A stretch of 64,000 nt of DNA from Gammaproteobacteria bacterium (GTDB lineage: Bacteria > Pseudomonadota > Gammaproteobacteria > Pseudomonadales > Halieaceae), in contig JAUHXH010000001.1 in assembly GCA_030427085.1 (NCBI GenBank), forward strand, positions 1,054,001 to 1,118,000. Direction: 5' to 3'. Numbering within the stretch: position 1 is the first letter of the stretch; every line of letters starts with the position of its first letter. The position numbers were made by a program, and so were the translations under genes. Of this stretch, positions 46,050 through 54,345 are shown one piece after another. The notes below the pieces were generated by a model that saw only the letters and a list, made by a program, of their open reading frames with translations, ran no database searches and was not told where the DNA came from.

Positions 46050-47234
46050 TCAGGCAACTGAGTCCACGCGTTCGATGATGGTGCCGTTGGCAGTACCGCC
46101 ACCCTCACAGATTGCCAGCAGCCCGTAGCGCTTGTTGGTGCGATGCAGCTCGTTGACCAGGGTGGTCATCAACTTCGCACCAGTACCGCCCAGGGGGTGG
46201 CCGAGTGCCTGGGCGCCACCATTCACGTTGAGCTTTTTCAGGTCGGCTTTCATCGCCTGCGCCCAGGACAGGGGCACGGAACCAAAGGCTTCGTTCACTT
46301 CAAACAGGTCGATATCGCCCATATCCAGGCCGGCTTTTTCCAGCACTTTCTGCGTGGCGGGGATCGGACCTTCCAGCATGATGACCGGGTCGCTGCCAAT
46401 CACACTCATGGCCACGATACGCGCCAAAGGTTTCAATCCCAGGCGCTTGCAGGCTTCACCGCTAGCCACCATCACCGCAGCGGCACCGTCGCAGATCTGC
46501 GAGGCATTGGCCGGGGTCAGTGCACCGCCTTCCTGCATCGGCTGCAGACCGGAGATAGCGCCCAGGGTAGCGTCGAAGCGAATACCCTCGTCCTGCACGT
46601 GCATTTCGCGGGTACCGTCTTCCAGCTCCACTTCGATCGGTACAATCTCGTTGTCGAAACGCCCTTCCTCTACCGCGCGCTTGGCCTTCACGTGACTGTC
46701 GAGGGCAAATTCATTGAGCTCTTCGCTGGTCAGGTTGTATTTCTTCACCAGCATTTCGGCGCCGGCAAACTGATTAAACTGAACGCCCGGATAGCGCTCG
46801 GTGATTTTCTGGCCGTAAGGAATGCCGTGCTCGGCTTTGGCACCGTCGATGATGCTGGCACCGATCGGTACCTGGGTCATGCTTTCCACGCCGCCGGCAA
46901 TCACCACATCCTGAGTACCGGACATCACCGCCTGTGCGGCAAAGTGGATGGCCTGCTGGCCGGAGCCGCACTGGCGATCAACGGTCGTACCGGGTACCGC
47001 CTCACCGAGTACCGACGACAGGCAGACATTGCGGCCGATGTTGCCGGCCTGGGCGCCCACCTGGGACACACAGCCGAAGATCAGGTCATCAATATGCTCC
47101 ACAGCAACGCCGCTACGCTCTACCAGCGCATCGACAACGGCGGCGCCCAAGTCGATGGGATGCATGCGGGACAAACGCCCGCCCTTGCGGCCCCCGGCAC
47201 TGCGGGCTGTGGCTACGATGTAAGCTTCGGTCAT
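46050..47234 (-). CDS. Acetyl-CoA C-acyltransferase (thiolase)
   Basis: The 394-residue thiolase has both catalytic cysteines (VDRQCGSGQQA, Cys about 89, and ICEGGGTANG near residue 380) and the histidine in GGAQALGHPLGGTG (about 350). It cleaves 3-ketoacyl-CoA with CoA to acetyl-CoA and a shortened acyl-CoA, or runs in reverse. AGGAG precedes the ATG. It is not next to a fadB partner; the linked gene is a dienelactone hydrolase, so a role in a degradative side pathway is more likely than core fatty-acid oxidation. Confidence 0.92.
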   Translation of the reverse strand: MTEAYIVATARSAGGRKGGRLSRMHPIDLGAAVVDALVERSGVAVEHIDDLIFGCVSQVGAQAGNIGRNVCLSSVLGEAVPGTTVDRQCGSGQQAIHFAAQAVMSGTQDVVIAGGVESMTQVPIGASIIDGAKAEHGIPYGQKITERYPGVQFNQFAGAEMLVKKYNLTSEELNEFALDSHVKAKRAVEEGRFDNEIVPIEVELEDGTREMHVQDEGIRFDATLGAISGLQPMQEGGALTPANASQICDGAAAVMVASGEACKRLGLKPLARIVAMSVIGSDPVIMLEGPIPATQKVLEKAGLDMGDIDLFEVNEAFGSVPLSWAQAMKADLKKLNVNGGAQALGHPLGGTGAKLMTTLVNELHRTNKRYGLLAICEGGGTANGTIIERVDSVA

Positions 47235-47278
47235 GGTAATACTCCTGGTGTGGGCAAAGGTTTTAGTGGTTGTCGTTG

Positions 47279-49192
47279 TTAGTTGTCGCTGGCACTTCCG
47301 GCCACAATCCGCAGGTGGGCCAGGCCGCCCTGCTCGATCAGGCCGTGAAGTTCGATGCCTGACTGTCCGTGATACAGCTCCAGCAGGTAATCGAGTACCG
47401 CGCGGGTAATTCGCTGCCCTGGAACCAGTACTGGAATACCCGGGGGATAAGGCACCACCTGATCGGCGCAGATCGCGTCCACGAGTTGCAGGTTGGCGCC
47501 GTGTTCTTCACCGACCAGTGGCAGATCCTGCACCGGGCCAAAATAGGCGTCGCGCGGCAGGCAGGCGAAATCGCACAAGCCCGGCAGCGGCCGATTCCGG
47601 CGTGGCTGCGAGGCCTTTTTCTGGCCGTGGTATTTGCGAGCGAGCTGCTCCAGCGCATACACCAGGCGGTGCACCTTGCTCTCGGTAGAGCCCAGGGTGA
47701 CCAGCACGCTTACGGTGTTGTGCGTGACCTTCTCCACCTGGATGCCGTAGTTCTCGAACAATTTCAATTGCAGCTCGGGGGCACTCAGGCTGGACTGGCG
47801 CGTGTCGATGCTCAACTTGCAGGGATCCAGCCGGATACCGTCCCCGGCCAGGGCTTCGGGCAGGATATCCTCCAGTTCCAACACCCGGAACACGCCGGTG
47901 CGATTGATACCCTGGCGCAGCCGGGCGGCGATATCCAGGCAGCGCTGAAGCTGCGCAAACCCTTCCAGACTGACCTGTTTGCGCGCCACATCCAGACTCG
48001 CAATCATCGCGTATTGCGGGCTGGTGGAGGTGTGCATGTTCAGGTCTTCGCGAAAGCGATGCTCGTCGAAGTCGGGATCGCAGACATGAATCATGCTGGC
48101 CTGCGAGAAGGCCGAGAGCATTTTATGGGTGCTCTGGGTGACATAATCCGCACCGCACTCCACCGCCGTTGGGCGCAGCGCCGGATGGAAGCGGCCGTGA
48201 GCGTACCAGGCTTCATCAATCAACACTTTCACGCCCAGACTGTGGGCGTGGCTGATTATGGGGGTGAGATCGTAATACAGGCCGTCGTAGGTGCAGGAAG
48301 TCAGCACCAGCAGGCTGGCATCCGGGTTGGCATCCAGTGTGGCAATGATGTCGGCCTTGGGTACCGGGCCGTAAAAACCAAAGGTTTCATTGACGGATGC
48401 GCGCAGATAAACCGGGTCTGCGCCGCACATGATCACCGCGTGGTGAACAGATTTGTGGCAGGCCTGATCCAGAATCACCTTGCCACCTGAACCCAGCTGG
48501 GACTGCATGATGACTTTGTTGGCGGTTGACGTGCCATTTGTAACGAAAAAAGAGTGATCCGCGCCGAAGGTTTCGGCGGCCAGGTCCTGCGCTTCCTGGA
48601 TTACGCTGTGCGGTTCCAGCAGCGAATCGAGCACCTGCACCGACACCGACAGGTCGGTATTGAAAATATGTTCGCCCATCATCTGATGGAAATCCGCTAC
48701 CCAGGGGCTCTCCCGCAGGCTGTCGCCGCCGGAGTGCCCGGGCGTATGCCAGGCATCCTTGGCACCGTAGACATAGTCGCGCAAGGTATCGGCGAAAGGA
48801 GTGCGAGCGCGCCGGGCAATTGCGCTTTGGACCAGGCGATACAGCTGGTTGTAGTTCTCGTCACCGCGATCCACCACCTCGTGAAATACCGCGTCAACGT
48901 CGCTGACGTGATCCACCACCAGGAACAGATCCAGTTCAGCGCGCAAGGCGAACAGCGCCCGACCCAGGTCCTGGGCGTCGTCGATACTCGCCGCGTCGAT
49001 GAACACCGACTGCAGGCAAGGGTCTGTTCCCGCCTGCTCAAGCGCCGTGTCGGCTGCGTGCTGCGTAACGAAGCGCAGTGCATAGGGATTTTTCTGTTCA
49101 CGTGCACAGTGATTGAGTCCGGCTTCCATTGCCGCGGCATAGGCTGTGTCGGCGCTCACGATGAGCACGTTGCACTGTAGTGCCGGTTTCAT
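47279..49192 (-). CDS. Orn/Lys/Arg-type PLP decarboxylase
   Basis: The ATG at 49192 gives 637 residues and starts at the wing domain; the 43-residue extension to 49321 is not conserved. An N-terminal receiver-like wing (LNHCAREQKNP... to about 130) is followed by the PLP domain (HTPGHSGGD, FFVTNGTSTANKVIMQS, IDEAWYAHGRFHP, with the cofactor Lys in TQSTHKMLSAFSQ) and a C-terminal domain with VPYPPGIPVLVPGQRI. This fold I decarboxylase group makes cadaverine, putrescine or agmatine; it is shorter than the 711-756 aa E. coli enzymes. The preferred amino acid cannot be told from sequence. It stands alone, so it may be biosynthetic. Confidence 0.88.
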   Translation of the reverse strand: MKPALQCNVLIVSADTAYAAAMEAGLNHCAREQKNPYALRFVTQHAADTALEQAGTDPCLQSVFIDAASIDDAQDLGRALFALRAELDLFLVVDHVSDVDAVFHEVVDRGDENYNQLYRLVQSAIARRARTPFADTLRDYVYGAKDAWHTPGHSGGDSLRESPWVADFHQMMGEHIFNTDLSVSVQVLDSLLEPHSVIQEAQDLAAETFGADHSFFVTNGTSTANKVIMQSQLGSGGKVILDQACHKSVHHAVIMCGADPVYLRASVNETFGFYGPVPKADIIATLDANPDASLLVLTSCTYDGLYYDLTPIISHAHSLGVKVLIDEAWYAHGRFHPALRPTAVECGADYVTQSTHKMLSAFSQASMIHVCDPDFDEHRFREDLNMHTSTSPQYAMIASLDVARKQVSLEGFAQLQRCLDIAARLRQGINRTGVFRVLELEDILPEALAGDGIRLDPCKLSIDTRQSSLSAPELQLKLFENYGIQVEKVTHNTVSVLVTLGSTESKVHRLVYALEQLARKYHGQKKASQPRRNRPLPGLCDFACLPRDAYFGPVQDLPLVGEEHGANLQLVDAICADQVVPYPPGIPVLVPGQRITRAVLDYLLELYHGQSGIELHGLIEQGGLAHLRIVAGSASDN

Positions 49193-49277
49193 TGGGCAAC
49201 ACCGCGTGAGGACGCAGGGAGGAAAATAATAGCGGGCATGTTGGTTATCTCTATAGTTATCGCGCGGCTGGCGGTGC

Positions 49278-50018
49278 TCAGGAATAAGCCTCCGGATCCA
49301 GCCGTCGCATTTCTGTTTCAATCCAGTTTTTGACCTGCCGGGTCAGGGCTTCCGGCGTCTGACCCTCGCTGGCGATGGGTTCGCCTATCGACACATCAAT
49401 CGTTCCCGGCCGCAGTGAGAAGGAGCGACGCGGCCAGCATCGGGCGGAAGTGACGGCGATCGGGACAATGCTGGCACCGGTTTCAACTGCCAGTCGCGCG
49501 GCGCCCTGCTTATAGCTGCCGACTTCACCGCGGGCGCAGCGGGTACCCTCGGGGAACATGATGATCCAGCGCCCCCGATCCATCAGCTCCCGACCCTGTT
49601 CGGCAACTTTCAACCAGGCTTCTTTGCGCTTGCTGCGGTCGATATGGACCATATCGAGCCGCGCCAGTGCCCAGCCAAACAGGGGAATCATCAACAGTTC
49701 CTTCTTGAACACATAGCTCAGGGGGTGCGGCATGATGGTGGAAAAAGCGAAGGTCTCCCAGGTGGACTGATGCTTGGCAGCCAGCACGATACGCTGGTTG
49801 TCGCTTTTTTCCGGTAACAAATGCAGACCGTGCACACGGTATTTGACGCCACCCACAATGCGTGCAAAACCGATCACCAGTTCCAGATAAGGTTTCATAA
49901 ACCACCAGTACAGGCGGTCGCCGCGCACAAAGATAGATGTAATGAGCAATCCGGTGGCGAGCGGGATCAACCATAACGCCAACCAGATGAAAAACAGCAC
50001 GGAGCGAATGAAATTCAT
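49278..50018 (-). CDS. plsC: 1-acyl-sn-glycerol-3-phosphate acyltransferase (PlsC family)
   Basis: The ATG at 50018 overlaps the esterase stop by ATGA and gives 246 residues. N-terminal hydrophobic helices (SVLFFIWLALWLIPLATGLLI) precede the acyltransferase motifs KHQSTWETF (HX4E variant of the usual HX4D) and IIMFPEGTRCARGE. It acylates lysophosphatidic acid to phosphatidic acid at the inner membrane. The 5' end of the esterase gene is upstream on the same strand, so the two are coupled. The HX4E variant is frequent among gammaproteobacterial paralogues; a second plsC elsewhere in the genome is possible. Confidence 0.92.
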   Translation of the reverse strand: MNFIRSVLFFIWLALWLIPLATGLLITSIFVRGDRLYWWFMKPYLELVIGFARIVGGVKYRVHGLHLLPEKSDNQRIVLAAKHQSTWETFAFSTIMPHPLSYVFKKELLMIPLFGWALARLDMVHIDRSKRKEAWLKVAEQGRELMDRGRWIIMFPEGTRCARGEVGSYKQGAARLAVETGASIVPIAVTSARCWPRRSFSLRPGTIDVSIGEPIASEGQTPEALTRQVKNWIETEMRRLDPEAYS

Positions 50019-51145
50019 GCAGCGTGCTCCGCTGACCGGCGCGACTCGATGCCGGCAATAAACTCGCCTATCGCATCGAAGGCCTCGCGGGCTTCCGGCA
50101 GTTTGTCGTCGAAGATCTGCCATACATGAACCATGTGGGGCCAGGTTTGCAACTGCACTGGCGAGCCGGCCTCCTGAGCCCGGACCACATAGCGTCGCGC
50201 GTCATCCAGCAGCATTTCACACTCGCTGGCCTGCAACAGAATCGGCGGCAGGCCAGAGAGGTCTCCTCGCAGGGGCGACAGCACCGGATTGGGTGGATAC
50301 ATCCGATGCATCAGCAGCACCGACCACCACACCAGAGGTTGGGGAAGTCGGGTGAGAATTCCAAACTGGGGGCCGAGCATCACATCGCTTTTGCAATTGG
50401 CCGCCAAACTCGGCGCCGAGAAGGTCAGGTCGGTAACCGGAGACAGGCCGATAGCGAAATCCGCCTGTCGGCCCCCGCTGTCTTTCAGCCAGCCCACCAG
50501 TGACAGGGTCAGATTACCACCAGCTGAATCCCCTGCCACGCCCATCAGGGTGGCGGGCTCCATGCCCTCGGGGCCGTGTTGTTGCAGCCACTCCCAGGCC
50601 CGGCGGCAATCGTCGATACCGGCCTGGCGTTTGTGTTCAGGGAGCAGACGGTAATCCAGCGAGAACACCGCAGCATTGGCGGTAATGGCGAGTCGGTTGG
50701 TAATGACCCGGTGACTGAGGGGACTGCCGGCGACCCATGCACCACCGTGGATGTAGAGCAGGCGGCGTGTATGGTCGACACCCGGGGGCACCACCCACTC
50801 GCCGCGGACACCATCGTGATCGACGGATTCGAAACGACATTCGAAAGCATGCCCTTCGCCCATGCTATCCATGGCGGCACGCATCGTCTGGAGCCGCTCC
50901 CGGCCCCGCTGGCCATGGCTCGTGGCCAGCAACTGCTCCACAGTCCTTATTACCTCGGCGTTAGCATCGCTCGCGGGCTCCCGGGGCTGTGGGATAAGCT
51001 GGGAGTCATAGCGACTGAAGTCCTCCCCCCGCAGTTTGAGATAGGTAAAGCACAGCAGCGCCAGAACGACGATCAGGACCCAGATCATGGGGAACTCCAA
51101 GAACAACAGACCGAGCATTAAACCAACAACAGCAGCAAAAATCAC
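50015..51145 (-). CDS. Membrane-anchored HSL-type (GDXG) esterase/lipase
   Basis: A 376-residue protein with N-terminal hydrophobic segments (FAAVVGLMLGLLFLEFPMIW onward to about 34) and an HSL/bHSL family catalytic domain: YIHGGAWVAGSPLS (HGG oxyanion motif) and GVAGDSAGGNLTLSLVG (GDSAG nucleophile), plus an Asp near the C-terminal LLQASECEMLLDDAR and a His in TWPHMVHVWQIF. The start is GTG at 51145; an ATG nine codons later is an alternative. It overlaps plsC by four bases. An acyl-ester hydrolase linked to phospholipid acylation suggests acyl-chain turnover, as inference. Confidence 0.88.
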   Translation of the reverse strand: MIFAAVVGLMLGLLFLEFPMIWVLIVVLALLCFTYLKLRGEDFSRYDSQLIPQPREPASDANAEVIRTVEQLLATSHGQRGRERLQTMRAAMDSMGEGHAFECRFESVDHDGVRGEWVVPPGVDHTRRLLYIHGGAWVAGSPLSHRVITNRLAITANAAVFSLDYRLLPEHKRQAGIDDCRRAWEWLQQHGPEGMEPATLMGVAGDSAGGNLTLSLVGWLKDSGGRQADFAIGLSPVTDLTFSAPSLAANCKSDVMLGPQFGILTRLPQPLVWWSVLLMHRMYPPNPVLSPLRGDLSGLPPILLQASECEMLLDDARRYVVRAQEAGSPVQLQTWPHMVHVWQIFDDKLPEAREAFDAIGEFIAGIESRRSAEHAA

Positions 51146-51283
51146 CCCGCCGGATTCGGGTCACCACGCTCCGCCCTCAGGTGCCGTGAACCACGTCCCG
51201 AAGGTGAGTCGTTCTGGCTGAATCAGACTGCGCCGCGGGGTACACTGGCGGTAGATAACTATAGGCAAGGCTTCACCCGGCTC

Positions 51284-52273
51284 ATGCAAGGAACTCTCTC
51301 CCACCGACCTTTCGCGATTCGCTTCGCTGTCGTGGCGAGCCTGCTCTTTGTGTTAACGCCGCCGGCCGCGTTCGCGGACACCGAACACTTGCTCTATCAC
51401 GATGACCAGCGCTTGCAGGTCACTCTGGATGCCCAGTTCGACGCCAACGCAGAGCAGCAATTGATGACCTGGGTGGAGCATATGAGCACTGCCCTGCTGC
51501 AAGTCTATGGGCGCTGGCCTCGCGACCGGTGGCGTATTCGGATCAATGCCGTAGCGGTGGGTGGCGGTGACCCGGTACCCTGGGCCGAAGTGCGGCGGGG
51601 CCTGGAAGACGAAATCGCCTTCCTGGTAGATTCACGACCCGACGCCCGCGCACTGATGAACGACTGGTCGGGCTACCACGAGTTGGCACACTTGCTGCTA
51701 CCCTACCAGGGTATCGGTGAGCGCTGGTTCAGCGAAGGCGTTGCCACGTACTACCAGAACCTGCTCATGGTGCGCAGCGGGCAAATCAATGAGCGCGACA
51801 TGTGGCAACGCCTGCACGATGGCTTTCAACGGGGTCGCGCCCGCAACCCCCTCCCGGACCACAGCCTGGCCCAACTGGACGACAACTATTACAGCAGCGG
51901 CACCTATATGCGTGCCTATTGGAGTGGTGCCTGGCTGTTCCTCGCCGCCGACGTGGAACTGCGGTCCCGCGCCGGCCAGCAGCGCAGCCTGGACGATGCG
52001 CTGGCATCTCTCAATCATTGCTGCGGCAACCAGCGCCTACCGGTAAGCCAACTGGTGGAGGAACTGGACCGATACAGCGGTGACCAGACCTTCTCGGCGC
52101 TCTACCGGGAGGCAGCCCAATCCCGAGCCGTACCAGACTTCGAAGCGTTGCTTCGCAAACTCGGGGTTACGGTCAACGCTGGTCGGGTTTCACTGCAACC
52201 TCACGGTGCCGATCTACGCCGCCGCATTGTCCGGCGTCACAGCGGTCTCAGCGGACTGCGTAGCAGCCGCTGA
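51284..52273 (+). CDS. Exported gluzincin-like putative metallopeptidase
   Basis: A 329-residue protein with a signal peptide (about 1-31, ending AFA) and a zincin site: HELAHLL (His-Glu-x2-His at about 131-135) and, 19 residues on, WFSEGVATYYQ, where the Glu is the likely third ligand. The C-terminal half is helical with paired cysteines (LNHCCGN). The layout resembles M1-type peptidases reduced to the catalytic core, but I cannot name a family. The C-terminus is basic (RRRIVRRHSGLSGLRSSR). It is divergent from the esterase gene and stands alone. Substrate is unknown. Confidence 0.75.
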   Translation: MQGTLSHRPFAIRFAVVASLLFVLTPPAAFADTEHLLYHDDQRLQVTLDAQFDANAEQQLMTWVEHMSTALLQVYGRWPRDRWRIRINAVAVGGGDPVPWAEVRRGLEDEIAFLVDSRPDARALMNDWSGYHELAHLLLPYQGIGERWFSEGVATYYQNLLMVRSGQINERDMWQRLHDGFQRGRARNPLPDHSLAQLDDNYYSSGTYMRAYWSGAWLFLAADVELRSRAGQQRSLDDALASLNHCCGNQRLPVSQLVEELDRYSGDQTFSALYREAAQSRAVPDFEALLRKLGVTVNAGRVSLQPHGADLRRRIVRRHSGLSGLRSSR

Positions 52274-52355
52274 CAGCGCCCTCACCCGAGTCGGCTAGTG
52301 TGCCCATCGCATTGTGGCGCTATACTGGTCAGTTCGGTGATTATGGGCGGATTCC

Positions 52356-52694
52356 TTGAAAAAGCTGGTATCCAAAGCGGAACAACGCGCCATGCTGGAG
52401 CAGGAGATCGAAGATTTCCTGCAACAGGGGGGCGAGGTCAAGTCTGTACCCCGGGGATTGAGTGCCAATCCCGGCGGCCAACCGCCCTCAACATTTGCTG
52501 CCGGACGCCTGTTCACCGAGCCGCGCGAGTCCCGTACGCCGGTACCGGAAGTGGTTGCCGCGATCGAAGAACGGCGGGCCCTACAACGCAAGCGCACGGC
52601 AACACCGCGGCGCAGTCGCCTGCCGCAACCACGCCGTAAAGTTGTCTACGATGATTTTGGCGAGCCCTTGCGTCGGGTCTGGATCGAGGACTGA
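52356..52694 (+). CDS. Small basic uncharacterised protein
   Basis: A 112-residue protein from a TTG start at 52356 (an ATG at 52392 is an alternative, without a Shine-Dalgarno). The N-terminal helix MLEQEIEDFLQQGGEV and SVPRGLSANPGG recur in a group of short gammaproteobacterial proteins; a distant likeness to the RNA-polymerase-binding protein SutA, which also has a short helix followed by GG and a basic stretch, is suggestive but weak. The middle is Arg-rich (RRALQRKRTATPRRSRLPQPRRK), which suggests nucleic-acid contact, and the C-terminus is acidic. I do not assign a function. Confidence 0.6.
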   Translation: MKKLVSKAEQRAMLEQEIEDFLQQGGEVKSVPRGLSANPGGQPPSTFAAGRLFTEPRESRTPVPEVVAAIEERRALQRKRTATPRRSRLPQPRRKVVYDDFGEPLRRVWIED

Positions 52695-52740
52695 CCGCTA
52701 CCGGACTACACCGGCTCCTGTGACCTATTAATCAAGCTCG

Positions 52741-52821
52741 GTAGTGGATTTGGGCGCGTCGCTGCCGGCAAAATGAGTTTTAGCGTGGTGGGGTAGTGGA
52801 TTTGGGCGCGCCCCTGCCGGC
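52741..52821. repeat. Two-copy 29-bp intergenic direct repeat
   Basis: GTAGTGGATTTGGGCGCG opens both copies, at 52741-52769 and 52793-52821; they agree over 29 bases except for two positions (TCG versus CCC) and end in CTGCCGGC. The period is 52 bases. The copies fill most of the gap between the small basic protein and the sortase-substrate terminator. They may belong to a genome-wide extragenic repeat family, but that cannot be judged from one window. Confidence 0.8.
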
Positions 52822-52856
52822 GTCCTGCCTCTCGGGGCGTACCGTACATCCTGTAC

Positions 52857-52884
52857 ATAAAAAAAGGGGCCGAAGCCCCTTTCT
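52857..52884 (-). terminator. Rho-independent terminator of the sortase operon
   Basis: On the minus strand the stem AAGGGGC/GCCCCTT closes a UUCG tetraloop (52871-52874) and runs into seven or more T (52865 down to 52859). It lies about 16 bases past the stop of the substrate gene, marking the end of the two-gene operon. Confidence 0.9.
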
Positions 52885-52899
52885 CAAGCAGTGCGCCTA

Positions 52900-53454
52900 T
52901 CAGGCAAGGCGACGGCGAACCGCGCTCAGCAGACCACCCAGGGCCAGGAACGCACCGCCGGCCAGGCCGAACAGGAACAGCGGGCTGGCAGTAGTGGGCA
53001 TTTCAGGCTCTTCGTCCATCACCACAACGATGATTTCCTCTTCGTCGGGGCCGTCGTGGTCTTCAATGGCAATTGCCCAGCGATCGTGCGGTACATACAC
53101 GTTCAACTGCTGGCCACGCATCAGTTCACCAACGCGATAGTTACGGCCAGCAATGTTGGCACGCCAGTCGTTGGGCACCATTACGCTGCGGCTGTCACCC
53201 AGGCTGCCGTCGGTGTAGATCGGGCGGAAGGTCATTTTATGACCGCGCACCCGCACTACCTCGATGGAGGCCTTGGCATACAGATCGCCATTTTTCTCAT
53301 ACACACCGCGACAGGCTCGGCCGATGTCGGGGTTGGCCGCCAGCATTTCTGCGGTCCATTCGATGTCGGCGCAGGTTGGAGCCTGGGCCAGGCTAGACTG
53401 GCTGAAAGCCAGCGATACAACGATACCTACCAGTACTGCGAGTTTATGAAACAT
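52900..53454 (-). CDS. Exported protein with C-terminal sortase sorting signal
   Basis: The ATG at 53454 follows AAAGGAGG by seven bases (an upstream in-frame start at 53484 is rejected). The 184-residue precursor has a signal peptide (1-24, ending SLAQ), a mature domain of about 125 residues with Cys28 and Cys48, an acidic linker (DGPDEEEIIVVVMDEEPE), and the C-terminus MPTTA (152-156), a hydrophobic stretch (158-178) and RRR (180-182). That is the three-part sorting signal recognised by sortases, closest to the LPxTA motif of class D enzymes with Met in place of Leu. It starts 13 bases after the sortase stop and is closed by a terminator. The mature domain's family is not recognised. Confidence 0.8.
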   Translation of the reverse strand: MFHKLAVLVGIVVSLAFSQSSLAQAPTCADIEWTAEMLAANPDIGRACRGVYEKNGDLYAKASIEVVRVRGHKMTFRPIYTDGSLGDSRSVMVPNDWRANIAGRNYRVGELMRGQQLNVYVPHDRWAIAIEDHDGPDEEEIIVVVMDEEPEMPTTASPLFLFGLAGGAFLALGGLLSAVRRRLA

Positions 53455-53467
53455 GCCAATTCCTCCT

Positions 53468-54208
53468 TTAGTTTTGATTGACATTCTGTGTGTCGAGTGA
53501 CGCCGTCACCACAAAACGTTGTGGCGCGTGCCCGACAAAATAGAAGGGATAGCAAGTCACCAGTGTGACCTGGGTATCCCGTGTATCCTGCAGTATTTCT
53601 GTCTGGTCAATTTCAATGACCCGCGTGGAATCCACCACGAACTCAAGTGGGCCATTGAGTGTTTGGAGAACAAGGCGATCTCCGCGCTGTACATCCTTGA
53701 GCACGCGGAAGTAGCCGTCGCGATGACCGGCGATACCGATGTTGCCGCCCTCGTGAGGGTAGGACATGCCATCGATGACGCCCGCGCCGCGGTCCATGTT
53801 CAGGTCGGAGTCAGAGGGGTAAACCGGAACCTTCAGTTCCAGTTCGGGGATTTCGAGTACGCCCAAAATCGGTGGCAGTTCGCCGTCGATGCTGACCTGG
53901 TAATCCACGAGGCGTTGGGGTGCCCAGAGGCTGGTGTCCGGATGACCGGCGTCATCCAGTGAGAAATGCGTGCGCAGCTCTGGCTCTGCCATGGCTGCCT
54001 CGAATTCGGCGATACCGGCTTCGCGTTTGGCTTCGCCCAGCGCAATCTGTGACACAAACAGAACAGTGAGGCCGGTGCCCAGCACATAACTGGCCAGTTC
54101 CCCTGCTCGAAACCACTGTTTTCCCCGTTGGGTGAGCATGCGTAGTGAAAAATCCCCGTGCAGCAATTCGGCCGCTGTTATCAACTCACTGTCAGAAGTG
54201 TAACGCAT
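53468..54208 (-). CDS. Class D-like sortase
   Basis: A 246-residue protein with a cytoplasmic N-terminus, one transmembrane segment (about 39-55, SYVLGTGLTVLFVSQI) and an extracytoplasmic sortase domain. The catalytic set is complete: His162 (IGIAGHRDGYF), Cys219 (VTLVTCYPFYFVG) and Arg231 (APQRFVV). The sequence around Cys, with TCYPF, is typical of class D-like enzymes. It cleaves a sorting signal and joins the protein to a cell-wall or other amine acceptor. In a Gram-negative cell the acceptor is unknown. The next gene encodes a protein with a matching signal, so this is very probably a dedicated pair. Confidence 0.88.
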   Translation of the reverse strand: MRYTSDSELITAAELLHGDFSLRMLTQRGKQWFRAGELASYVLGTGLTVLFVSQIALGEAKREAGIAEFEAAMAEPELRTHFSLDDAGHPDTSLWAPQRLVDYQVSIDGELPPILGVLEIPELELKVPVYPSDSDLNMDRGAGVIDGMSYPHEGGNIGIAGHRDGYFRVLKDVQRGDRLVLQTLNGPLEFVVDSTRVIEIDQTEILQDTRDTQVTLVTCYPFYFVGHAPQRFVVTASLDTQNVNQN

Positions 54209-54345
54209 TGTGGCGGTTATGCTAGTCCAAATCCCGGTAGCATGCCGCAGGCTATTTTATGCCACTCGGCCCGTTGCCAACTCAGCTTGAAGGGTAGACG
54301 ATGCTCGACTAACTTGCCGAAACCAGTGAAAGAGGGTCGCCCATC

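Noticed and set aside
46143-47282. 379-codon plus-strand frame
   Set aside because: Antisense to the thiolase gene, which has all catalytic residues; composition of the frame is not protein-like.
52741-52821. CRISPR-like repeat
   Set aside because: Only two copies, 23 bases of spacer, no further units and no cas genes in the window.
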